DNA of 64,000 nucleotides, taken from positions 25,330 to 89,329 of the forward strand of contig NZ_JOGR01000016.1 in the NCBI RefSeq assembly GCF_000719515.1. Direction: 5' to 3'. This DNA is from Glycomyces sp. NRRL B-16210. Its GTDB lineage: Bacteria > Actinomycetota > Actinomycetes > Mycobacteriales > Micromonosporaceae. The position numbers were made by a program, and so were the translations under genes. Shown piece by piece: positions 44,696 to 53,253 of this stretch (position 1 is the first letter of the stretch; the number at the start of each line of letters is the position of its first letter). Below the pieces are notes generated by a model. It was not told where the DNA came from. It worked only from the letters and a program-made list of their open reading frames with translations, and searched no databases.

Positions 44696-47470
44696 TCACC
44701 CCGCGAGCTTCGCCCTGACCCGCCCGAGTTCGAACACCGACCCCAGTTCGAGGTAGACGCCCTCGGCCTCGCGCCATTCGCTCCTGGCGAGCGGCCCCTC
44801 GCCCATGGCCTCCAGGGTGTCCCCGATGAGTTCGCGCGCCAGCGCCAGCGCCGTCGGCAGGCCGAGCTCCGTGAACAGCTCGCGGGAGCGCCCGTAGTGC
44901 TCGAGCGAGTCGCGGAAGCGGCCCTCCTTGAGGGCCAGCAGCCCGAACCCGATGTTCGTGTGCGCGATGCCCACGGGCGAGCCGATCCCCTCCACCGCCG
45001 CCATCATCTCCTCGAAGCACGCGCGGGCCTCGCCCAGCACGCCCAACTGCGCCTGATGCCAGCCCACGACCCATCGCGCGCGGTAGGCCCAGAGCGGGTC
45101 CCCGGCCTCGATGAAGCACTCGTGCGCGGCGCGGGCGAAGACCACCGTCTCCTCGTGGCGGTCGCGCCGGCCCGCCTGGGCGCAGTGCCCGTAGTACACG
45201 AACCCCTTGGCCCAGGGCTCGCCCAGTTCGTCGGCAAGCGCCAGCGCCCGGCCGAGCAGGGTCTTCACGGCTTCGTCGTCGCCGTTCTGGAACCGGACCG
45301 CCGAGAGGTACCCGGTCGAGACGACCTGCTTGAACCCGTCGCCGATGCGCTCGGCGGCCTCCAGTGCGGCGGTCTGCACCGCGTGGAGGTCGTCGACGAG
45401 GTTGCGCGAGAAGATGTAGTCGGTCATGCACCATGCGAGCTGCCACACCCGGGTTTCGCGGCCCGGTCCGCGGCTGCGGTGGATCAGGTCGAGCAGGACC
45501 TCGTACTCGGTGTGGAACCACGCCGCGGCCTCGCGCGCGTCGGCGATGGGTTCGGGGACGACGCCGGGGCCGGGCGGTTCCAGTCCGGGCGTGTCGCCGT
45601 GGGCGGTGAGCAGGTGGTCGGCGAGGTTCGCCGAGTGCACGAAGTACTCGAGCATCCGGTCTTCGGCCGCGCGGCGGTGCTCGGCGTCGACCTCTTGCGC
45701 GAAGCGCTCCCTCGCGTAGGCGCGCAGGAGGTCGTGCATGGTGTAGCGGCCTTCGCGGTGCTGGTCGGCCAGGTGCACCTCGGTGAGTTCGGCGAGCGCG
45801 GCTTCGGCTTCGGCGACGGTGGCGCCCATGAGGCTGGCCATGGCCGCCGCGGTCAGGTCGGGCCCGGGGTGGAGTCCGAACAGCCGGAACGCGCGCGCGG
45901 CCTGGCCGCCGAGTTCCTGGTAGGAGCAGGCGAAGATCGAGCGCGGGTCGGAGGCGATGTCGGTGGAGACGAGGACGTTGAAGACGTTCGTGGTGCTCTC
46001 CAGGCGCGACGCCAAGGCCGCCAAGGAGAACTTGGGGTGGGCGGCGGCCCACGCGCCGATGAGGGTCAGCGCGAGCGGCAGCCGGGCGCAGGAGGCGACG
46101 ATCCGCGACACCGGCGTCTCCTCGGCGAGGGCCCGCTGCATCCCGATGCGCCGCACCAGGAGCGCCCACGCGTCGGTGGCGGTGAGCAGGTCGAGCGGCA
46201 CGGTCTCGGCGCCGTCGTTCGCGTCGAGCCCGGAGAGGCGGTCGCGGCTGGTGACGAGTGCGAAGCTGCCGGGGGCGACCGGCAGCAGCGGGCGCACCAC
46301 GCTCGCGTCCCTGGCGTTGTCGAGGACGACGAGGACGCGCCGCTGCGCGAGGACGGTGCGGTACAGGCCGATCCGCTCGTCGAGGCCGGCCGGGACCTGG
46401 TGGGATTCGACGCCGAGGGCCGCGAGCGCTTCGGCGAGGACCCCGGCCGGGTCGGCCCCGGGGGTGAGCGGGTCGAAGCCGCGCAGGTTGAAGTACAGGT
46501 GGCCGTCGGGGAAGCGGTGGGCGACCCGGTGGGCCCACCACACCGCCAGGGCGGTCTTGCCGACCCCGCCCATGCCGGTGACGACCGCCAGGCCCGAGGC
46601 GCCCTCGGCGGCGTCCAGGTACCCGTCGAGGAGCCCGATCTCGTTCTCGCGGCCGGTGAAGCGGGCGTTGGCGCGCGGCAGCATCGCCGGGACGCGCCTG
46701 GGCGGGGCCGGTTCGACCGCGACCTGCGGCGGGTCGTGGCGCAGGATCGTGAGGTGGAGTTCGCGCAGTTGCGGGTCGGGGTCGGCGCCGAGGGTCTCGG
46801 CCAGGCGGGCCCGGAGGGCCTCGAAGGCCTCCAGGGCCTCGACCGAGCGGCCCGAGACGTGGAGGGCGCGCATGAGCTGCGCGGTGAAGCGCTGGCGGGT
46901 GTCGTGGACGGTGACGATCTGGCGCAGCTCCTCGACCAGCTCCGCGTGGCGGTCGAGTTCGAGGTCGAGGTCGATGCGCCGCTCCAGCAGGGCGAGCCGG
47001 TATTCGTCGTTGCGGCGGCGGATCGCCTCCACTGTGGTCCCCGAGAGGTCGGCGAGCGCGGGGCCGCGCCATTCGGCGAGGGCCTCGCGCAGTCCGTCGG
47101 CGGCGCCGGACAGGTCGCCTTCGGTCCGCCGCCGCCGCGACCGCTCGTCCTTCGCCTTGGCGCGCAGCAGGTCGAGTTCGTCGGCGCCGATGTCGAACCG
47201 GTAGGCGCGCCCGACGGTCGCGACCCGGTCGCGCAGCGGCCCGAGCCTGCGGCGCAGCACGCCGACGGTGTTCTGGATCTGCGTGTCGGGGTCCCCGGGG
47301 ACGTCGAACCCGTATACGGCCCTGACGATGCTGTCGAGCGGGACCGCGTTGTTCGCCTCGTCCAGCAGGATCGCCAGGACCGTCGCGGTGTTCCCGCGCG
47401 GGACCGCGACCGCCGCGCCGTCGATCCGGACCTCCAGGGGGCCGAGGATCCGCACGTCGAGGGTTGGCAT
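44696..47470 (-). CDS. AfsR/SARP-type transcriptional regulator with NB-ARC and TPR domains
   Basis: A 924-residue regulator of the AfsR type. Residues 1-95 form the winged-helix DNA-binding domain (VRILGPLEVRIDG), residues 96-245 the BTAD domain, and about 275-560 an NTPase domain with P-loop GMGGVGKTAL and a GLPL-like RLPLALTLIG. The last third is made of TPR-like helices. Such proteins sense a signal and activate secondary-metabolism or development genes. Target unknown; it is convergent with the Pro-rich membrane protein and divergent from the YbaB-like gene. The ATG giving MPTLDVRI was chosen from the family start. Confidence 0.93.
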   Translation of the reverse strand: MPTLDVRILGPLEVRIDGAAVAVPRGNTATVLAILLDEANNAVPLDSIVRAVYGFDVPGDPDTQIQNTVGVLRRRLGPLRDRVATVGRAYRFDIGADELDLLRAKAKDERSRRRRTEGDLSGAADGLREALAEWRGPALADLSGTTVEAIRRRNDEYRLALLERRIDLDLELDRHAELVEELRQIVTVHDTRQRFTAQLMRALHVSGRSVEALEAFEALRARLAETLGADPDPQLRELHLTILRHDPPQVAVEPAPPRRVPAMLPRANARFTGRENEIGLLDGYLDAAEGASGLAVVTGMGGVGKTALAVWWAHRVAHRFPDGHLYFNLRGFDPLTPGADPAGVLAEALAALGVESHQVPAGLDERIGLYRTVLAQRRVLVVLDNARDASVVRPLLPVAPGSFALVTSRDRLSGLDANDGAETVPLDLLTATDAWALLVRRIGMQRALAEETPVSRIVASCARLPLALTLIGAWAAAHPKFSLAALASRLESTTNVFNVLVSTDIASDPRSIFACSYQELGGQAARAFRLFGLHPGPDLTAAAMASLMGATVAEAEAALAELTEVHLADQHREGRYTMHDLLRAYARERFAQEVDAEHRRAAEDRMLEYFVHSANLADHLLTAHGDTPGLEPPGPGVVPEPIADAREAAAWFHTEYEVLLDLIHRSRGPGRETRVWQLAWCMTDYIFSRNLVDDLHAVQTAALEAAERIGDGFKQVVSTGYLSAVRFQNGDDEAVKTLLGRALALADELGEPWAKGFVYYGHCAQAGRRDRHEETVVFARAAHECFIEAGDPLWAYRARWVVGWHQAQLGVLGEARACFEEMMAAVEGIGSPVGIAHTNIGFGLLALKEGRFRDSLEHYGRSRELFTELGLPTALALARELIGDTLEAMGEGPLARSEWREAEGVYLELGSVFELGRVRAKLAG

Positions 47471-47638
47471 GTGAGTGACCGCCTTCGCTCGGCTCCGGGG
47501 ACATTCAGTGTCCCACAAGGCGTCGCGAACCGAGGTCTGCCGAGCCATGACGGAAAGGTGACCGATCCGTGAGGGCCGGGCGCACCTTGGACCCGGACGG
47601 CGCCGCGGGCTCGGCGCCCCGGAGCGGAAGGAAGGCCG

Positions 47639-48313
47639 ATGCAGCGGTTCGCGATGCCGGAGGACTACGAGGACCGCCTGGACGAGGGCCGCCGCGCCGC
47701 CGCCGGACTCCCGCCGGGCCCGGTGCGCGACGCGGTCGACCGCGCCCTCGCCGCGGCCCCCTCGCGGGAGGTCCACGAACGCGCCGAAGCGCTCGCGGCC
47801 GAGGCCTCGGCGCTCACCGGAGCCCTGGAGGAGGCCGCGTTCGACGGCACCGACGCGGGCCGCGTCGCGTGGCTGCGCCTGGACTTCACCGGCCGGCTGC
47901 GGTCGCTCTCCTTGAGCCCCACCATCGACCGGTTGAGCAACAAGACCGTCGCCGACGCGATCGAGGCGGCCTGGACGGCCGCCGAGGCCGCCCGCTCCGA
48001 GCACGTGCTGCACCTGGAGCGCGGCCAGGCCGCGCTGCTGGCCGGGCGGGTCCCCGACCCGCTGGGCGACGCGATCCGCGAGGCGCTCGCCCGCAGCGCC
48101 GGCGAGCGCTTCGCGCACACCACCGAGGACGACCTGTGCTCGGCGGAGGTGAACCTGGAGGGCCGATTGACGGGCCTGCGGTTCCTGGTGCCGAACGCGA
48201 CCCTCGACACCGAGTGCGAGGCGCTGGCCGCCTGCGCGGCGTCCACGATCGCGCTCGTGCAGGCCCGCGCCGCCGAGCGACTGTCCGAAGTGGTGTCGAA
48301 CTGCGGGGTATGA
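47639..48313 (+). CDS. YbaB/EbfC-like protein with two similar halves
   Basis: A 224-residue protein. Residues 60-120 (VAWLRLDFTGRLRSLSLSP, then VADAIEAAW) have the strand-strand-helix pattern of YbaB/EbfC DNA-binding proteins, and residues 150-215 (CSAEVNLEGRLTGLRFL, then a helix) repeat that pattern. YbaB-like genes with this extra length are common next to WXG100 genes in actinobacteria. GGAAGGAAGG precedes the ATG. The next gene starts 12 nt after its stop. Confidence 0.72.
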   Translation: MQRFAMPEDYEDRLDEGRRAAAGLPPGPVRDAVDRALAAAPSREVHERAEALAAEASALTGALEEAAFDGTDAGRVAWLRLDFTGRLRSLSLSPTIDRLSNKTVADAIEAAWTAAEAARSEHVLHLERGQAALLAGRVPDPLGDAIREALARSAGERFAHTTEDDLCSAEVNLEGRLTGLRFLVPNATLDTECEALAACAASTIALVQARAAERLSEVVSNCGV

Positions 48314-48325
48314 GGGAGGAATCCG

Positions 48326-48526
48326 ATGGCCTACGAATGCGACCGGTGCGGCAGGAGCATCGACGACTACGAGGGCACCTGCTCGTCGTGCCAAGGCGAT
48401 CCGATGGAGGAGGAGCTGCTCTACGGCGACGGCGGGGCCGCGCCGCCGAAGTCCGACGGCGGCGGCGGAGGCTTCGTCGTGCTGGTCATCGTGGTCCTGA
48501 TCCTCTACTTCGTCTGCCGAGGCTGA
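48326..48526 (+). CDS. Small zinc-ribbon membrane protein
   Basis: A 66-residue protein with CDRCG and CSSCQG, a four-cysteine zinc ribbon, in the first 25 residues, a Gly-rich linker and a C-terminal membrane helix (about 48-64). Topology suggests the ribbon is cytoplasmic or at the membrane surface. GGGAGGA precedes the ATG. Probably co-transcribed with the YbaB-like gene. Function unknown. Confidence 0.75.
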   Translation: MAYECDRCGRSIDDYEGTCSSCQGDPMEEELLYGDGGAAPPKSDGGGGGFVVLVIVVLILYFVCRG

Positions 48527-48551
48527 GGCACCCGGTGCCGGTCTCGGCGGT

Positions 48552-48845
48552 TCAGCGGATCCGGACCGGGAACAGGACGGTGCTCGCGATGACCCGGTCG
48601 CGTTCTGCGGCCCGCTCCAGACGCCTCGGGTCGGCCATGTAGGCGTCGATCGCGTCCTGCCCGGGGAAGCGGTAGACGTGGACCTCGTGCGGGTTGCCGT
48701 CCGCGCCGTCGCCGACCGCGCGCGAGACCAGCTCGCCCCCGTGCTCGGGCACGAGCGCGAGCACCTCGTCCTCGTAGGCGGTCATCGCCGCCTCCAGGCC
48801 GGGACGGGCCCGCAGCAGGCAGCACAGCTCGATCGCATCGCTCAT
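48552..48845 (-). CDS. DUF1330-like dimeric alpha/beta-barrel protein
   Basis: A 97-residue protein resembling DUF1330/EthD-type ferredoxin-fold proteins: an N-terminal strand (IELCCLLRARPG), helix YEDEVLALVPEHGG, and the later VYRFPGQDAIDAYMADPRR, typical of the second half of such barrels. Possible small-molecule enzyme or binding protein. GATCAT lies 7 nt before the ATG, so it may be leaderless. An in-frame ATG 9 nt upstream is an alternative. Confidence 0.75.
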   Translation of the reverse strand: MSDAIELCCLLRARPGLEAAMTAYEDEVLALVPEHGGELVSRAVGDGADGNPHEVHVYRFPGQDAIDAYMADPRRLERAAERDRVIASTVLFPVRIR

Positions 48846-49053
48846 GCCGACCATGATCCCAGCCGCGAGACGCGGCGCGAACACCGTGCCGGAACCGGCC
48901 TCGAACGGAAGCCGAGCCGCCTCCACACCGGTGTGAGCGAACCGGTCCCGGTCACCGGCAATGCACACCACGTCGAACCCGCGCAGGTGTAGAAGCGGGC
49001 ATGTTCTCCTTTTCGAGGAGGCCGACGTCGGGGGCGAACCCGCGAGCGTCAAA

Positions 49054-49081
49054 GCGGGGGCGGCGCATCGCCCGCCCCCGC
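49054..49081 (-). terminator. Hairpin terminator of the minus-strand secretion module
   Basis: A 10-bp stem (49054-49063 with 49072-49081) with an 8-nt loop lies 16 nt beyond the stop codon of the 388-residue protein. Confidence 0.75.
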
Positions 49082-49097
49082 CTCGCCCCCATTCCGC

Positions 49098-50264
49098 TCA
49101 CGCGTAAGGGTTGTCGTCGCCTTCGAGCTTCGCGATGCCCCAGACGTCCTCGTCGGGGTCCTCGGTCAGGAACGACTCCCGGGTGACCTCATCGTCGGAC
49201 CCGCCTCCGGCGCCGCGGCCGCCGCCGCCCATCATGGCGCCTCCCGCACCCGCCTTCGACCCGGTCGCGGCGGCCCCCGCCGCGCCCACCGGCGCACCGA
49301 CCGCGCCGGTTCCCAACGCCCCCGGCGACACCGTCCCGGTCCCGGCCGCCAGACCGCCGCCCAGGCCACTGCCGACGCCACCGCCGAGTCCGCCTCCGGA
49401 ACCGCCGCCCGAGGCCAGCCCGCCCGTGTAGTCCTCCGGGTCCGGCAGTTCCACCGCCTCCCAAGGGTTCTCGACCTCGGGAACCTCCGGCTGCGCGAAA
49501 TCCTCCATCCCCGAAGGGTTCTGCGGCATCGCCGGCTGCTCGGCGGCCGACCCGCCCGGCTCCTCCTGCGAAGCCTCCTCCTCCGGCTCGCCCGACTCCT
49601 CCGCCTCCTCGGTCTCCTCCTCAGCCGCTTCGTCCTCTTCGGAGGCTCCCTCCTTCTCCGCCTCGGACGTGTGGTCCTCGGCCAGCCGGTGCAAGCCGCG
49701 GCCCTCCTCGCCCGACCCGCCGCTCTTGTCCTCCAACGGCTTCAGCAGATCCGCCGCGGTCGAGAGCGCCGCGCCCGCCGCCGCGTCGGCCGCGTTCACC
49801 AGCGACAGGAGCGCCTGCAAGCCCAACGTCCCGGCCGCCGCCTGCGCCTGGAGCGCCGCCTCCAGGAGCGCGCCGAACGGCCCGGCCATCGCGATCGCCG
49901 TGCGCTGCAACGCCCCGAGCGTCACCAGCGGCGCGGGCTGCACGTCGAACCCGGTCGCCTTCAGCGCCGCGTCGGCCACCTTCAGCGCCGTGCACTGCGC
50001 GACCATCTGCGCGCCGGTCGCGCTCAGGCTCCCCGCCGCCGCGGTGACCTCCCCGATCACTTGGGAGACATGGGCGTTCACGTTCCCGACCTCCCCGTTG
50101 AAGGCGTCGTTCGCCGTGTCCTTCCAGTGGACGTTGATCCACGCCACCTGCTCGCCGTACTCGCTCTGATGCGTCGCCAGATCGGCCGCCGCCGCGGTCA
50201 TCTCCGAGGCGTAGCCGATGAACTCCGAAGGCTCGGCCGACAATGCGTCCTGATACGTGGGCAT
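49098..50264 (-). CDS. Large WXG100-like type VII secretion substrate, minus module
   Basis: A 388-residue protein. The first 95 residues are helical with an ESX-type turn (NVHWKDTANDAFNG), fitting the WXG100/LXG superfamily. A helical Ala-rich part follows to about residue 170, then a Glu-rich stretch, ENPWEAVELPDPEDY, a long Gly-rich stretch, and the end DEDVWGIAKLEGDDNPYA. The end matches that of the gene at 50820. It is the second gene of a pair with the 107-residue gene, 8 nt apart. Export by an ESX system is inferred; no ESX machinery is in the window. Confidence 0.78.
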   Translation of the reverse strand: MPTYQDALSAEPSEFIGYASEMTAAAADLATHQSEYGEQVAWINVHWKDTANDAFNGEVGNVNAHVSQVIGEVTAAAGSLSATGAQMVAQCTALKVADAALKATGFDVQPAPLVTLGALQRTAIAMAGPFGALLEAALQAQAAAGTLGLQALLSLVNAADAAAGAALSTAADLLKPLEDKSGGSGEEGRGLHRLAEDHTSEAEKEGASEEDEAAEEETEEAEESGEPEEEASQEEPGGSAAEQPAMPQNPSGMEDFAQPEVPEVENPWEAVELPDPEDYTGGLASGGGSGGGLGGGVGSGLGGGLAAGTGTVSPGALGTGAVGAPVGAAGAAATGSKAGAGGAMMGGGGRGAGGGSDDEVTRESFLTEDPDEDVWGIAKLEGDDNPYA

Positions 50265-50272
50265 GGGGTCTC

Positions 50273-50596
50273 CTATCGCGTCTCGTCGTCGGGAAGGTCG
50301 TTCTCGATGCCGCCGAAGCGGGTCCCGGTCTCCTGGTCGGCCGCCTCCAGGTCGTCGGCGCTGGCGACGACCTGCCCGCCCTGCCAGTCCAGGCGCCGCT
50401 CGACGCCCGAGGCGACGGCCGCCAGCGCGGTCTGCCAGCGCCGTCCGGCCTCGCCGGTGGCGAAGCCGCCGTTGCGGTCGGCCGCGGTCTGCGCCGGGCG
50501 CTCGACCCGGCGGGACGCGTTCTGGGCGCCCGGTGCGAGCCCACGCAGCCTGGTGCCGCCCGTTCGCACGTCGTCCACGTCCATGTGCACGGTCAT
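50273..50596 (-). CDS. Small ESX-like helical protein, minus module
   Basis: A 107-residue protein, first gene of the minus pair. It has the size and helical pattern of WXG100-type partners (GGTRLRGLAPGAQNASRR, then RRWQTALAAVASGVERRLDW) but no exact WXG. GAAGGAGG precedes the ATG. Likely pairs with the larger protein downstream, as EsxA/EsxB-type dimers do. Confidence 0.7.
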   Translation of the reverse strand: MTVHMDVDDVRTGGTRLRGLAPGAQNASRRVERPAQTAADRNGGFATGEAGRRWQTALAAVASGVERRLDWQGGQVVASADDLEAADQETGTRFGGIENDLPDDETR

Positions 50597-50819
50597 GGGT
50601 CCTCCTTCGAGGTGCCGCGCCCCTGGGGGTTCGCGAGCTCCCAGCGGGCGGACGCCCGGCGGCGTCAGGCGTACTGTCGCGCGCGCGATCACGGGTCGGT
50701 CCCGCACCGATTGCGGCGCGGCCATGACGGATCCGTGACCGCGCGGGCTTCTATGGGGCGCAGCGGTGTTCATGGCAGGGGGCGAGTCCCCGGCGAAGCG
50801 ACGAGGAGGTGCGCCGCCG

Positions 50820-52373
50820 ATGACCGACGATCCGTTCGCGGCAGGCGAGGAGTCGACCGACGATCCGACCGAAGGCGCCGAGGGGGGCTTCTTCGCCGCG
50901 GGTTCGCTGGAGCTGCCGTCGTTCACGTTCACGATCGCCTTCGGCGACACCGCTTCGGCCGGCGGCGCTCGGGCCGGTTGCTCCTCGGCCGAGTGCCCCC
51001 ATCCGGTGGCGCACCCGGCCGAGGAGGAGTGGGTGCGGCTCGCCTCGGCGGTGCCGGTGGAGGGCCAGCTGCACCGGTTCAAGCCGCGCTGCGAGGGCAT
51101 GGCCTACCCGACCGAGGCGGACTTCCGGGCCGCGGTGGCCGCGGTCCGACCCGAGGACGCCGACGCGTTCTCGTTGCAGCGCTTGCGCACCGGTTGGACA
51201 GAGGAGGTCGCCTCTGTCATCGGGCAGTGGCCCGGGCGCCTGAAGTCGAGCCTGTCGGCGCTGTCGGAGGGTTGGGCGGGGGAGGACTTCGACGCGTTCG
51301 CCGCGCAGGCCGACCAGGCGAGGCAGCTCCTCGAAGGCGTCATCGACGACGTCGAGGCCGGTGCCGCGGAACTTGAGGGCCGCGAGGCGGCGATCTACAC
51401 GCTCCAAGGCGGCGATTCCGGTGAGATCCCCTATCCGGCGCCGTTGGTCGGCTGCGAGGGCGACTGGTCGGAGATGGCGGCGCTGCATGTGCGGCCCGCG
51501 TGGTGGCACGGGGACTGCATCCGCATGACCTGCGAGGAGGCCGAGCGGGCGCTCGAACTCGCTGGGGCGGATGCGGCTTTGGCGACCGAGGTGCGCGAGT
51601 TCATCGAGGAGAAGGTCGGCGAGGGCCTTCTCGGCTTGGGCGCCGTGGTGTCGGACGTGCGGCGGCTCGCGGGCGAGGAGGCCAAGGAGGTCTTCTCGGG
51701 TCGGGTCGCGGCCGAGGTCTCGGCGTACCTGGAGCGGCAGGCCGCGATCGACGAGGCGATCGCCGAGAAGCGGGCCGGGCAGAGCGAGGAGCTGGCGGCC
51801 GTGCGGGTCCCGGGCGAGGACCGGCCGTGGCCGAGCAGCGCCGACACCTCCTATATGGATCTCAGTGCGCCGCAGGCCGAGCACCCGGCCCCGCCGGCGG
51901 CCCCGCAGACGATCGAGGACCCGACTCCGGTGCCGCCCGGCGGCGACGGCTCGACGGCCACCGAGGAGGCCGAACCCGAGGACGAGAACCCTTGGGACGC
52001 AGCGGAGAACGAGACGACCTCCGGCGGCCTCGCGAGCGGCGGCGGCTTCTCCGGCGGTGCTGGAGGCGCGTTCGGCGCCGGCGGCGCGAACCGGATCGGC
52101 GGGATGCCCGCGCCGGGCGGACCCGGCGGCGTCCCGCAGGGTCTGTTCGGCCCGGCGATCACCGGGACGGCCGCGCCCGCGGCCACCGGCGGCGCGGGCG
52201 GTGCCCGGCCGGGCCACGTCCAGGGCCCGCAGTCCGGCGCCCCCGGCAAGGCCGCGGCCCGTTCGGAGAAGCGGGCCGAGGAGCGGGCCGAGGAGCCGCC
52301 GCAGGATCTCGCGCGCCGCGAGACCGGCAACGTCTGGGGCTACGTCAAGCCCAACGAGGACCCCTACAACTGA
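50820..52373 (+). CDS. Large WXG-type secretion substrate, plus module
   Basis: A 517-residue protein. After a disordered N-terminus, residues about 130-200 form the helical hairpin with the WXG turn (SEGWAGEDFDAFAAQADQA). A second helical part spans about 230-330. The C-terminal 190 residues are Pro/Gly/Ala-rich with ENPWDAAENETTSGGLASGGG and the final NVWGYVKPNEDPYN. GAGGAGG precedes the ATG. It starts about 220 nt from the divergent minus module and is followed by a 109-residue gene. Both modules appear to be duplicates with inverted gene order. Confidence 0.78.
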   Translation: MTDDPFAAGEESTDDPTEGAEGGFFAAGSLELPSFTFTIAFGDTASAGGARAGCSSAECPHPVAHPAEEEWVRLASAVPVEGQLHRFKPRCEGMAYPTEADFRAAVAAVRPEDADAFSLQRLRTGWTEEVASVIGQWPGRLKSSLSALSEGWAGEDFDAFAAQADQARQLLEGVIDDVEAGAAELEGREAAIYTLQGGDSGEIPYPAPLVGCEGDWSEMAALHVRPAWWHGDCIRMTCEEAERALELAGADAALATEVREFIEEKVGEGLLGLGAVVSDVRRLAGEEAKEVFSGRVAAEVSAYLERQAAIDEAIAEKRAGQSEELAAVRVPGEDRPWPSSADTSYMDLSAPQAEHPAPPAAPQTIEDPTPVPPGGDGSTATEEAEPEDENPWDAAENETTSGGLASGGGFSGGAGGAFGAGGANRIGGMPAPGGPGGVPQGLFGPAITGTAAPAATGGAGGARPGHVQGPQSGAPGKAAARSEKRAEERAEEPPQDLARRETGNVWGYVKPNEDPYN

Positions 52374-52399
52374 CCCGCGAGCGGCGGAAGGAGTGCGAG

Positions 52400-52729
52400 A
52401 TGGGCGAGCGAGTGTTCGATCCCGATGCGATCGAGGAGTACCGGCTGTTCCTGCTGGGATTGATCGAGGAGTTGGAGGAGCGGGTGATCCCGGTGCTGGC
52501 GACCGGGACGCTGAGCCGGGCCCCGGCGTTCGGGACCGCGCCGGGCGCGGCCGAGAACGCCACCGGCCAGTACCTCGACTTCCACGCGGCCACCTGGAGG
52601 AACCTGCAATACCTCCGCGGCGCCCTCCACGGCATGGAGGCCGCGCTCGCCGAGACCACCAGCGGCGAGGACGGCATCGGCTTCTACTTCCGGTTCACGG
52701 CCGACGCCCCACCGACCGAACCGGCCTGA
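52400..52729 (+). CDS. Small ESX-like helical protein, plus module
   Basis: A 109-residue, mostly helical protein (EEYRLFLLGLIEELEERVIPVLATG, read as two parts, then NLQYLRGALHGMEAAL). It lies 26 nt after the large gene and has GAAGGAG before the ATG. Size and context make it the likely partner of the 517-residue protein. Confidence 0.7.
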   Translation: MGERVFDPDAIEEYRLFLLGLIEELEERVIPVLATGTLSRAPAFGTAPGAAENATGQYLDFHAATWRNLQYLRGALHGMEAALAETTSGEDGIGFYFRFTADAPPTEPA

Positions 52730-52964
52730 ACCGCAGGTGACGGGGCCGGCCGTGATCGTTTTCTTTCGCTTACCCCTCTTACCATCCCTAACCCCCACCC
52801 ACCCAAAAGGGGACCGATCGTCGCCACGCTCGATCATGGCGCGGGGGTCCGACAGGAAACGCCCGAGATCCGGCCTTCGGGCCCGAGTTGTCACCCGATC
52901 GTGTGAGCCGGGTTGGCGTCCGACTGGCAGGGTGCGGACGCCGACGGCACGAGACCGGGGGACA

Positions 52965-53006
52965 CGGCGGCGCCCGCCCACATGTGCGCGTGGGCGGGCG
53001 CCGCCG
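52965..53006. terminator. 17-bp hairpin
   Basis: A perfect stem (52965-52981 with 52990-53006), 8-nt loop. Could end transcripts from either side. Confidence 0.78.
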
Positions 53007-53081
53007 CATTCCCTACTCCGGCTCTGTAGAGCTGGAAGTCTCCCGCCGAGCCGAGTGCCCGGCGCACCCGGCGCTCGGACG

Positions 53082-53222
53082 CCTCACCGGGGCGGACCAC
53101 TCCGCCCCGGCCACCGGGCTCGGTCAGTCCTGAATGCCCCGCCAGGGCCGAGCGCTCCGGCCCGGCCATCTGGCTTGGCAGGTCCCGAACCTCTCACCGG
53201 GGCCGAGCGGTCCGGCCCGGCC
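53082..53222 (-). repeat. Three related GC hairpins after the acyl-CoA dehydrogenase gene
   Basis: At 53192-53222, 53142-53168 and 53082-53112 the minus strand reads variants of GGCCGGGCCGGACCGCTCGG followed by CCCCGGTGAG or similar; each can fold on itself. They start 31 nt beyond the gene's stop codon, about 55 bp apart. Confidence 0.6.
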
Positions 53223-53253
53223 TTCGATTCGGCCGATTTCGAACGCCTCGTCG

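Larger units (their letters stand above)
52730..53253. other. Intergenic region with repeats and hairpins
   Basis: No gene recognised. It contains a repeat-family fragment (52812-52855, minus strand, opening TGTCGGACCCCCGCGCCATG), a perfect 17-bp hairpin at 52965-53006 with an 8-nt loop, and three related GC hairpins at 53082-53112, 53142-53168 and 53192-53222. It separates the secretion module from the convergent acyl-CoA dehydrogenase gene. Confidence 0.6.
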
